Source: Bacteroidales bacterium H10 (GTDB lineage: Bacteria > Bacteroidota > Bacteroidia > Bacteroidales > Muribaculaceae). From it: DNA of 7,505 bases. The stretch spans positions 1 through 7,505 of the forward strand of contig DAAV01000173.1 in the NCBI GenBank assembly GCA_001701295.1, in the 5' to 3' direction. Positions 1 through 6,258 of this stretch are shown piece by piece. The position numbers and the translations under genes were made by a program. Each line of letters begins with the position of its first letter. Position 1 is the first letter of the stretch. The notes below the pieces were generated by a model. It saw nothing but the letters and a program-made list of their open reading frames with translations. It was not told where the DNA came from and ran no database searches.

Positions 1-695
1 CAGGAGCCGGGTACGACAACGTTGATCTTGAAGCTGCTACAAAACACGGCATATGTGTCATGAACACGCCCGGCCAGAATTCAAACGCTGTTGCTGAACT
101 TGTATTCGGCATGGTAGTGATGATGTGCCGTAATCAATATAACGGTAAATCCGGCACAGAGCTTAAAGGCAAAAGTCTCGGTATCTACGCATTCGGACAA
201 GTCGGCCGTAACGTCGCCCGGATTGCAAAAGGCTTCGGAATGCATCTTGAGGCACTTGACACATTTGTTCCCGATGCCGTTATGGAAGGAGAAGGTGTTA
301 AACCCGTTCATACCCCTGAAGAGCTTTTCCAGAATAATAATTTCGTATCATTGCACATACCGGCCACACCTCAGACCCGGAAATCAATAGGTTATGATCT
401 GATGATGAAAATGCCGGAAGGCGGAGTTCTTATAAATACCGCCCGCAAGGAGGTTATTGACGAGGAAGGTCTTATGAAAGCTCTTGAGGAGCGTCCAGAC
501 CTTCGTTACATATCAGATATCAAACCCGATACAGCCGAAGAATTTGAGAAGAAATTTGCTTCAAGAGTTTTCTTTACTCCCAAGAAAATGGGGGCACAGA
601 CTGCAGAGGCGAACTTCAATGCCGGAGTCGCTGCCGCAGAGCAAGCAATAGCATACCTCAAAGACGGATGGAACAAATATCAGGTAAATAAGTAA
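1..695 (+). CDS. serA: D-3-phosphoglycerate dehydrogenase, 5'-truncated by window edge
   Basis: This enzyme oxidises 3-phosphoglycerate to 3-phosphohydroxypyruvate with NAD, the first step of serine synthesis, in the cytoplasm. The frame is open from base 3, so the ATG at 60 is internal; about 230 residues are visible, and roughly 75 N-terminal residues are missing if it matches the ~306-residue Bacteroidales form. The NAD-binding Rossmann turn AFGQVG lies at 189-206, and the substrate-binding arginine is in NTARKEV (Arg codon 444-446). Near the C-terminus, TPKKMGAQTAEA (from 576) has lysines where the usual family has the catalytic His of TPH. This matches the short Lys-type ('type IIIK') enzymes described from Entamoeba and Bacteroidales. 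There is no C-terminal ACT domain, so the usual allosteric serine control is not expected. In Bacteroidales serA often follows serC, which would be outside the window. A strong terminator follows. The family assignment is firm; the Lys-type label rests on motif recall. Confidence 0.95.
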   Translation, partial: GAGYDNVDLEAATKHGICVMNTPGQNSNAVAELVFGMVVMMCRNQYNGKSGTELKGKSLGIYAFGQVGRNVARIAKGFGMHLEALDTFVPDAVMEGEGVKPVHTPEELFQNNNFVSLHIPATPQTRKSIGYDLMMKMPEGGVLINTARKEVIDEEGLMKALEERPDLRYISDIKPDTAEEFEKKFASRVFFTPKKMGAQTAEANFNAGVAAAEQAIAYLKDGWNKYQVNK

Positions 696-706
696 AACTG
701 AAATCC

Positions 707-757
707 AATCATAAAAACGGGATGAGTCTCAATTGAGATTCATCCCGTTTTATGATT
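707..757 (+). terminator. Long hairpin terminator after serA
   Basis: The left arm (707-732) and right arm (733-757) pair over about 25 bp, with one bulged A and one G-U wobble, around a tight AATT loop. The core is ACGGGATGAGTCTC against GAGATTCATCCCGT. The base of the stem is A-rich on the left and T-rich on the right (CGTTTTAT), so it could end transcription on both strands. It starts 11 bases after the serA stop codon and separates serA from the CotH gene. Confidence 0.88.
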
Positions 758-779
758 AGATCAGACCACATACCGATAC

Positions 780-809
780 TTTTTATTGTCATATTACGTT
801 TATATTTTG
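780..809 (+). promoter_or_regulatory. Possible Bacteroidota promoter for the CotH gene
   Basis: TATATTTTG at 801-809 resembles the Bacteroidota -7 box TAnnTTTG but is off by one base in spacing. A T-run at 780-784 could stand in for the -33 TTTG element, about 19 bases upstream of TATTTTG (803-809). It lies 31 bases before the ATG at 841, between the serA terminator and the gene, where a promoter is needed. The match is imperfect, so this is a guess by position and composition. Confidence 0.3.
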
Positions 810-840
810 ACCTTATTAACTTTTTTACTCAACTAACTTT

Positions 841-1599
841 ATGAATACAGTTCAAACTATTCTTGCATCGGCAGCGCTCCTGACGACATCAGGCGTATAT
901 GCCGACAGCCATTCAGGCACATTACCAGTTCTCTATGTGAATACAGAGAACAATCAAGAAATTACCTCTAAAGAGGATTATCTGACCGCCTCATATTATC
1001 TGGAAAGCAACGGAAACCCCGACATCGAATCCATTGGAGGACCCGATGATCTTCAGACAGTAGAAATCAAGGGGCGTGGCAACTATACTTGGATAGGGTT
1101 TGACAAGAAACCTTATAAACTGAAATTTCCCAAGAAAATAGAATTTATGGGAATGGATAAAAACAAGCATTTTGCCCTTCTCGCACATGCCGATGACAAC
1201 CAGGGGTTCATGAGAAATATTACCGGCTTTGAATTAAGCCGTCGTCTCGGACTTGCATGGACACCATCTGATAAACCAATAGAATTTTATCTTAATGGAG
1301 ACTATAAAGGTCTATACTTCGCGACACAGACTATCCGTATAGACAAGACCCGTGTCAACATTACCGAGCAGGAAGATGAAGCAACTGTGAATGTCGATGG
1401 CGGTTGGCTTGTTGAAATCGACAATTACGATACTGATCCGCATGTCACAGTGACAGAACATAACGGTTATCCCATATATTTCACATACAAGAGTCCGGAA
1501 ATCCTCAGCAACGAACAATTGATTTATCTTAGCGAACAGGTAAATTCAATGAATGATGCGATTTATAATTCCGACAAAAATTCCGATGAATGGCTATAA
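841..1599 (+). CDS. CotH kinase-like protein, N-terminal fragment
   Basis: This 252-residue part has a hydrophobic start that looks like a signal peptide (about residues 1-21, ending VYA), though its N-region has no Lys or Arg, which is unusual. An in-frame TAA at 817 rules out an upstream ATG. It then shows CotH-family blocks: EIKGRGNYTW (residues 75-84), KKPYKLKF (89-96), HFALLAHADDNQGFMRN (110-126), FYLNGDYKGLYFATQ (149-163) and GGWLVEIDNY (187-196). CotH proteins adopt an atypical protein-kinase fold; the Bacillus spore-coat member phosphorylates coat proteins, while the substrates of secreted Bacteroidota members are unknown. The fragment stops before the WD-F metal-binding region, so it should not be active alone. 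No Shine-Dalgarno sequence precedes the ATG, as is common in this phylum. Confidence 0.85.
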   Translation: MNTVQTILASAALLTTSGVYADSHSGTLPVLYVNTENNQEITSKEDYLTASYYLESNGNPDIESIGGPDDLQTVEIKGRGNYTWIGFDKKPYKLKFPKKIEFMGMDKNKHFALLAHADDNQGFMRNITGFELSRRLGLAWTPSDKPIEFYLNGDYKGLYFATQTIRIDKTRVNITEQEDEATVNVDGGWLVEIDNYDTDPHVTVTEHNGYPIYFTYKSPEILSNEQLIYLSEQVNSMNDAIYNSDKNSDEWL

Positions 1600-1647
1600 T
1601 ACATCGATCTTGAATCAGCCGCAAGATTTTACATCGTCCAGGAGATA

Positions 1648-2538
1648 ATGGATGACTGTGAGTCATATCATGGCTCATGCTATATCTATAAGGACTCTGG
1701 GGAAGGCGAAAAATGGCATTTCGGTCCGGTATGGGATTTCGGAAATGCATTTCAGAGAGGCGACAAAGAGAAATTCATATGGAAGGATCCCACATTTAAC
1801 CAGACTTGGATAGGTGAAATCTACAAATATCCTGTTTTTCAGGAAAAAGTCAAAGAGGTCTGGGCAGATTTCTGCAAAAACGGATACGATGGACTTGAAC
1901 AATATATAAAAGATTATGCTGACAAAATCGCTGAAGCCGCACATTATAATTTCGCGCGCTGGAATCAATATGGAAATGACGATGTGGTCAGAAAAGCAAA
2001 TGACATGATTAATTCCATTCGCAAAAGTGTAGACTGGTTCGGTGACCGATGGGGAATGAAACCCAGTATCTCGCCAGACGATCCTATCGATATATTCCTC
2101 AGAGGAGATTTCAATAACTGGAGCACTTCCGACAAGTTCAGATGTATAGGGGATAACATCTATGAAATAGACCTTACGGATATCGATCTTTACAGGAACG
2201 GGGCAACATATTTCAAGATAGCTTCTGAAGACTGGACTACCGTGGATTACGGCGCACCCGAAGGAGCCGGGCCACTTAATCTTGAAAACACATATAAATT
2301 AGAGAAACAAGGAGCCAACGTAATTCTGCCTGCGGGTATCACAAACCATAAGATGATATTTAATCTAAAAGATGAGACTTTATTGATTACAAACGGCTCG
2401 GGAGTGAATGGAATATTATCAGAAACTGATACTGATACGGAAATATACACAATAACAGGCCAGCGTGTTTCGGAAATGAAGGAAAGTGGTATTTATATAC
2501 TGAAAACTCCTACCCGGACAGTAAAAATAATAAAATAA
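1648..2538 (+). CDS. CotH kinase-like protein, C-terminal fragment with beta-sandwich and sorting-like tail
   Basis: This 296-residue part continues the same protein after the TAA. Residues 1-125 or so finish the CotH domain, with HGSCYIYKD (8-16) and WHFGPVWDFGNAF (23-35); WDFG sits where the family's metal-binding acidic pair is expected. From about residue 148, FLRGDFNNWS (150-159) starts a module resembling the GDFNNW starch-binding-like or SusE-like beta-sandwich seen in CBM48-type domains. The last 32 residues (2440-2535; EIYTITGQRV, then SGIYILKT and VKIIK) resemble the C-terminal type A sorting domain of the type IX secretion system. The ATG at 1648 has GGAG three bases upstream, too close for a good ribosome site; those bases also encode the conserved QEIMD. 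It is probably not expressed as a gene of its own. Confidence 0.7.
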   Translation: MDDCESYHGSCYIYKDSGEGEKWHFGPVWDFGNAFQRGDKEKFIWKDPTFNQTWIGEIYKYPVFQEKVKEVWADFCKNGYDGLEQYIKDYADKIAEAAHYNFARWNQYGNDDVVRKANDMINSIRKSVDWFGDRWGMKPSISPDDPIDIFLRGDFNNWSTSDKFRCIGDNIYEIDLTDIDLYRNGATYFKIASEDWTTVDYGAPEGAGPLNLENTYKLEKQGANVILPAGITNHKMIFNLKDETLLITNGSGVNGILSETDTDTEIYTITGQRVSEMKESGIYILKTPTRTVKIIK

Positions 2539-2547
2539 TCATTCTAT

Positions 2548-2603
2548 AAAGCCATATATAAAAGCCGACGGACAAATTTCCGTCGGCTTTTATATATGGC
2601 TTT
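2548..2603 (+). terminator. Perfect 25-bp hairpin terminator after the CotH gene
   Basis: Arms 2548-2572 and 2579-2603 are exact reverse complements (25 bp) around the 6-base loop CAAATT, with a GCCGACGG/CCGTCGGC core. A run of seven T (2601-2607) follows on the plus strand, and A-rich sequence flanks the other side. It begins nine bases after the CotH stop codon and is a textbook intrinsic terminator, possibly working in both directions. Confidence 0.93.
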
Positions 2604-2618
2604 TTTTCGTTAATTTTG
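2588..2618 (+). promoter_or_regulatory. Bacteroidota promoter of the four-gene unit
   Basis: TAATTTTG at 2611-2618 matches the Bacteroidota -7 consensus TAnnTTTG exactly. TTTT at 2588-2591 lies 19 bases upstream, at the spacing expected for the -33 TTTG element (three of four bases match). Transcription would start near 2625, giving a leader of about 20 A-rich bases before the ATG at 2646. The -33 element falls inside the right arm of the preceding terminator, so the two signals overlap. Confidence 0.65.
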
Positions 2619-2645
2619 CAAGGAATAAAACAAATTACAAAATAA

Positions 2646-3431
2646 ATGAACAAGATATATAATAAAATACTTGTGGCATTGGGGATGATGTCTGCGCTGA
2701 CAGCTTATCCGTGGGGACAAAAAGGCCACGACACTGTGGCATATATAGCGGAATGTCATCTTTCGCCGGAAGCGAAAGCCGCGGCCGAAGAATTGCTTGA
2801 CGGCCGTTCCATTGTCTATTATGCCAATTGGCTTGACAATGCATCCCATACTCCGGAATATTCTTTCAGCAAGACATGGCACTATAAGAACATCGACGAG
2901 GATGAGACATTCGAAACTGCAAAAATCAATGAGAAGGGCGATATAGTAACAGCTCTTGAAAAACAGATCGCCGTGCTGCGTGACACCACCCTGTCAAAAG
3001 AGGAAAGATCTCTCGCGCTAAAAATGACAGTACATCTTCTGGGCGACATACATCAGCCCATGCATCTCGGTCATGCAAGTGACCTCGGCGGCAATAGATG
3101 GGAAGTCAGGTATTTCAAGAATCCCACCAACCTACATAGTGTATGGGACAGCAAAATCGTGGAATCTGCCCATAAGTGGAGTTACTCAGAATGGCAACAA
3201 CAGATAGACCGGGCCGACACTGCGCAGACAGCGGAGATTCTCAGCCTGTCGACACCGCAGGAGTGGGCAAAAGAAACATATATGATTTCTAAAGAGGTCT
3301 ATGAGAAAACGCCGCAGGATTTCAATATAGAATATAATTATATCGCAGAATGGACGCCTCTTATAGAACAACAGTTTCTTAAAGGAGGCTTAAGACTGGC
3401 GGAAGTACTCAATGTGGCACTTGGTAAATAA
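2646..3431 (+). CDS. Secreted S1/P1-type zinc nuclease
   Basis: This 261-residue protein belongs to the S1/P1 nuclease family, which cuts single-stranded DNA and RNA (some members also have 3'-nucleotidase activity) using three zinc ions. All nine family metal ligands can be assigned: Trp23 and His28 in WGQKGHD, Asp64 in NWLDNAS, His79 in WHYKN, His130, Asp134 and His140 in HLLGDIHQPMH, and His164 and Asp168 in NLHSVWDS. The spacings match fungal nuclease P1 (W1, H6, D45, H60, H116, D120, H126, H149, D153). Residues 1-20 form a signal peptide with Lys3 and Lys7 followed by a hydrophobic core, so it should act in the periplasm or outside the cell, probably salvaging nucleotides or phosphate. 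Oddly, Tyr-Pro sits before the Trp that is normally residue 1 of the mature enzyme. It is first in the transcription unit; the next gene starts 17 bases after its stop. Confidence 0.93.
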   Translation: MNKIYNKILVALGMMSALTAYPWGQKGHDTVAYIAECHLSPEAKAAAEELLDGRSIVYYANWLDNASHTPEYSFSKTWHYKNIDEDETFETAKINEKGDIVTALEKQIAVLRDTTLSKEERSLALKMTVHLLGDIHQPMHLGHASDLGGNRWEVRYFKNPTNLHSVWDSKIVESAHKWSYSEWQQQIDRADTAQTAEILSLSTPQEWAKETYMISKEVYEKTPQDFNIEYNYIAEWTPLIEQQFLKGGLRLAEVLNVALGK

Positions 3432-3448
3432 TTACAGACATAGGCCGG

Positions 3449-3928
3449 ATGAAAAAATATAAAGATTTGAATCTTCCTGCAGTAGACTTGCGTCTTCAGG
3501 AAGACAACGGAACAACCAGAGTATTCGACCCGCTTCGCAGGAAGTGGGTCGTCTTGACACCGGAGGAATGGGTCAGACAGCATTTCGTCGTATGGCTAAT
3601 GACATCATTACATTATCCGCAGAGTTTGATTGCCAATGAGATAGGAATCGAAGTCAACGGAATGAAAAAAAGATGTGATACCGTTGTTTTCCGAAAAGAG
3701 GGAACGCCCTTACTTATCGTCGAATACAAGGCCCCCGAGGTTCAGATAACCCAAGCTGTATTTGACCAGATCGTAGGATACAACATGCTTCTTAAAGCTG
3801 AATATCTGATTGTATCAAACGGTATGAACCATTATTGCTGCAAGATGGATTACAAACGCAACTCTTATCATTTTATACCTCAGATTCCAGATAACTTAAT
3901 GCTCTCTATGGCTGCTTCGGAAAATTAA
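3449..3928 (+). CDS. Small PD-(D/E)XK nuclease-like protein (HsdR N-terminal type)
   Basis: This 159-residue protein resembles the stand-alone 'type I restriction enzyme R protein N-terminal' family (HSDR_N_2) that is widespread in Bacteroidota and has no settled function. It has a PD-(D/E)XK-type core: Glu64, Asp77 in KRCDTVVF, and Glu92-Tyr-Lys94 in LLIVEYKAP. Gln107 and Tyr111 (QIVGY) follow, like the QxxxY motif of RecB-type nucleases. The acidic residues and lysine needed for metal-dependent cleavage therefore all seem present. There is no signal peptide or membrane segment, and no helicase, methylase or specificity subunit is fused or adjacent, so it is not part of a normal type I restriction system. 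It lies 17 bases after the nuclease gene and 20 before the helicase gene, so it is probably co-transcribed with them. A role in DNA maintenance is inferred only from fold and neighbours. Confidence 0.8.
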   Translation: MKKYKDLNLPAVDLRLQEDNGTTRVFDPLRRKWVVLTPEEWVRQHFVVWLMTSLHYPQSLIANEIGIEVNGMKKRCDTVVFRKEGTPLLIVEYKAPEVQITQAVFDQIVGYNMLLKAEYLIVSNGMNHYCCKMDYKRNSYHFIPQIPDNLMLSMAASEN

Positions 3929-3948
3929 TCGCAGGCAAATCAGACAAT

Positions 3949-6258
3949 ATGAAACCAAATTACAATTATCTCGACGAACTGAATCCGCAACAAAGAGCCG
4001 CGGTGGAATATTGCGAGGGTCCTTCTCTTGTCATTGCCGGCGCCGGGTCCGGAAAAACAAGAGTTCTTACCTACAAGGTAGTACACCTTCTCCGCCTTGG
4101 CATGGAACCGTATCGAATACTTGCACTGACATTTACCAACAAGGCAGCCCGCGAAATGAAAAGCCGTATATCGCAGGTGGTAGGAGATCATATCGCGACG
4201 CGCATATGGATGGGAACTTTCCATTCGATCTTCCTTCGCATACTTCGGAAACATGCGGATCTTATCGGCTTTAAAAACAGTTTCACAATCTATGATGCCA
4301 CAGATTCAAAGTCTCTGATCAAACAAATTATCAAAGAACTTGGACTTGACGAGAAACAATATAAACCGACAAGCGTCGCATCAGTGATTTCCAATGCCAA
4401 GAATGCCATGATGACCCCTTATCAATATCATCAGGAGTATTATGACAGCGACCGGAAATCAAAAAGACCCATGATCTCACGGATTTTTGAAATTTATGTC
4501 AACCGATGCAGAGCTGCGAATTCAATGGATTTCGATGACATATTGTTCTTTATGAACACTCTGCTTCGTGATAATCCGGATATTTCAAGACATTATCAGG
4601 AATTTTTCAGATATATTCTTGTAGACGAGTATCAGGATACTAATTTCGCGCAGCATCTTGTTGTATCACAACTTGCAAAACCAGACAATATGCTCTGTGT
4701 GGTCGGAGACGACGCTCTGAGCATCTATTCCTTCCGTGGTGCGAATATCGCCAATATCATAAATCTCGAGAAATCATATCCCGGTCTTCAAACTTTCAAA
4801 CTTGAAAGAAACTACCGCTCTACACAGAATATAGTAAATGCGGCCGGAAGCCTGATTGACAGAAATACACGCCAACTCAAGAAACATGTATATTCTGAAA
4901 ATGAAACCGGCGCGCCTGTGGAGATCATAAGGACTTACAGCGATATAGAGGAAGCATATATTGTAGCCACCGGTATCAATGCCACAAAACTTTCTGAACA
5001 TGACTCTTATGATGATTATGCGGTGTTGTACAGAACCAATGCACAAAGCCGCGTTCTTGAGGAAGCACTCCGCAAGCGCAATATAAATTACAGAATCGTA
5101 GGAGGCACGGCTCAATATCAACGCAAGGAAATAAAAGATGTGATCTGTTATTTCAGATTGTCAGTCAATCCCGATGACGATGAGGCATTACGCAGAGTCA
5201 TAAACTTTCCGGCCCGGGGTATAGGAGACACAACTCTGAAAAAGATACAGACCGCTGCATCCGAAGCGGGCGTAAGCTTATGGACAGTTCTCGACAATCC
5301 TGACATATATAATACAGGAGTCAATTCGGGCACACAAAAAAAATTAAACGCATTTGTCGACATGATACATGAATTCATAGCCGACAATGGGAAATCAAAT
5401 GCATTCGAACTCGGACAACTGATTTACAACAGAACAGGAATATTATTGCTTTATGCACATGACAATACACCCGAGAGTATATCACGACAGGAAAATCTGT
5501 CCGAAATGCTTAACGGACTTAAGGATTTCACCGATTTTGCTCTTGAGACGGGAGAAAATGATGCCGGAATGGCTTCATTTCTTGCTGAAGTATCATTGGC
5601 GACGGACGCTGATGAAAAAGACAAGACTGACGAACCCAAAGTGACTCTTATGACAGTCCATGCGGCTAAAGGACTTGAATTCAAACATGTCTATATAGTA
5701 GGTGTGGAAGAAGAGCTTTTTCCATCGGCTATGGCCATGAATACAATCGCTGAAGTTGAAGAAGAGCGGAGATTGATGTATGTAGCCATAACGAGAGCGA
5801 AAAAAAGCTGTGTGATCACCCATGCCAAATCCCGCTTCCGCAACGGACAGACAAAAATGTCATCCCCGTCGCGATTCCTCGCCGAAATAGATCCCCGGTA
5901 TATACATAACGAGGATTCAGGAGACTATGGAACCGGCTCTACAGGCACCCGACAGAAATCTTTTGTCGAACCCACAGCCAATTATAGAAAGTTCTCATCC
6001 CAGGATATTCCTGTCGCAAATCCACCAAACCGAGGAGGAAATCTGAAATCTATAAAATCGATAGCATCTTCAAAAGAACAGGCCCAGCATGCCCTCAATG
6101 ATCTTCAGGTGGGAATGAAGATCGAGCATGCAAAGTTCGGAATCGGCATCATTGTCAAGACTGGCAATATAAGTGGAGAACCATGCATTAGTGTAGATTT
6201 CGGATCAACAGGAAATAAAAATTTATTATTGCGTTACGCCAAATTCAAAATATTATGA
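3949..6258 (+). CDS. PcrA/UvrD-type SF1A DNA helicase
   Basis: This 769-residue protein is a 3'-5' ATP-driven helicase of the UvrD/PcrA/Rep family, which acts in excision repair, replication restart and removal of recombinase from DNA. Motifs in order: Q motif LNPQQ (11-15), motif I AGAGSGKT (30-37, Lys36), Ia LALTFTNKAA (from about 58), Ib GTFHS, II VDEYQDTN (225-232), III GDDALSIYSFRGA (253-265), IV LERNYRST (285-292), V TVHAAKGLEF (569-578) and VI RRLMYVAITRAKK (from 607; Arg616 is the arginine finger). The C-terminal 55 residues (VGMKIEHAKFGIGIIV onward) match the Tudor-like RNA-polymerase-binding tail of PcrA. Length is typical. Motif III carries Leu257 (CTG) where nearly all relatives have Gln, the residue that couples ATP hydrolysis to DNA binding; activity may be impaired. 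Its last four bases overlap the nspC start. It is probably orthologous to the Bacteroides UvrD/PcrA; the sequence does not favour one name. Confidence 0.95.
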   Translation: MKPNYNYLDELNPQQRAAVEYCEGPSLVIAGAGSGKTRVLTYKVVHLLRLGMEPYRILALTFTNKAAREMKSRISQVVGDHIATRIWMGTFHSIFLRILRKHADLIGFKNSFTIYDATDSKSLIKQIIKELGLDEKQYKPTSVASVISNAKNAMMTPYQYHQEYYDSDRKSKRPMISRIFEIYVNRCRAANSMDFDDILFFMNTLLRDNPDISRHYQEFFRYILVDEYQDTNFAQHLVVSQLAKPDNMLCVVGDDALSIYSFRGANIANIINLEKSYPGLQTFKLERNYRSTQNIVNAAGSLIDRNTRQLKKHVYSENETGAPVEIIRTYSDIEEAYIVATGINATKLSEHDSYDDYAVLYRTNAQSRVLEEALRKRNINYRIVGGTAQYQRKEIKDVICYFRLSVNPDDDEALRRVINFPARGIGDTTLKKIQTAASEAGVSLWTVLDNPDIYNTGVNSGTQKKLNAFVDMIHEFIADNGKSNAFELGQLIYNRTGILLLYAHDNTPESISRQENLSEMLNGLKDFTDFALETGENDAGMASFLAEVSLATDADEKDKTDEPKVTLMTVHAAKGLEFKHVYIVGVEEELFPSAMAMNTIAEVEEERRLMYVAITRAKKSCVITHAKSRFRNGQTKMSSPSRFLAEIDPRYIHNEDSGDYGTGSTGTRQKSFVEPTANYRKFSSQDIPVANPPNRGGNLKSIKSIASSKEQAQHALNDLQVGMKIEHAKFGIGIIVKTGNISGEPCISVDFGSTGNKNLLLRYAKFKIL

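Larger units (their letters stand above)
841..2538 (+). pseudogene. CotH-family secreted protein gene broken by an in-frame TAA
   Basis: Two open stretches in the same reading frame (841-1599 and 1648-2538) together make one CotH-like protein of about 565 residues, cut only by TAA at 1597-1599. The 16 codons between the stop and the next ATG still encode conserved-looking family sequence (YIDLESAARFYIVQEI), so no bases are missing and no frameshift occurred. One substitution, for example from AAA, CAA or GAA, explains the stop. TAA is the normal stop of serA, the nuclease gene and the PD-(D/E)XK gene here, so reassignment is unlikely. The stop is followed by T (TAAT), a context that favours efficient termination, which argues against readthrough. 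A restart at 1648 would yield a product without a signal peptide and without the N-terminal half of the kinase-like fold. A recent inactivating mutation or a sequence error is most likely. Confidence 0.8.

Noticed and set aside
1597..1650. Use of TAA as a sense codon (alternative genetic code)
   Set aside because: serA, the S1/P1 nuclease gene and the PD-(D/E)XK gene all end in TAA at their expected lengths, so TAA is a normal stop here.
2422..2439. Short ACTGAT tandem repeat
   Set aside because: There are only two full copies, encoding a TDTD linker before the sorting-like tail; probably chance in a low-complexity linker.
1648..2538. The downstream CotH part as an independent gene
   Set aside because: It shares the frame with the upstream part, the 16 codons before its ATG encode conserved family sequence, it lacks a signal peptide, and GGAG is only three bases from the ATG.
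3449..3928. A remnant of a type I restriction-modification locus
   Set aside because: No hsdM or hsdS gene lies next to it and the protein is complete in itself; this length is usual for the stand-alone family.
4774..5121. Antisense open frame of 115 codons inside the helicase gene, and other minus-strand open frames
   Set aside because: They lie opposite strongly conserved coding sequence, and their translations show no recognisable domain or coherent composition; they are shadow frames.
2646..6258. A new antiphage defence system built from two nucleases and a helicase
   Set aside because: The S1/P1 enzyme is exported, the helicase is a full-length housekeeping PcrA/UvrD type, and no integrase, toxin, methylase or composition shift is visible. 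Co-location alone is not enough.
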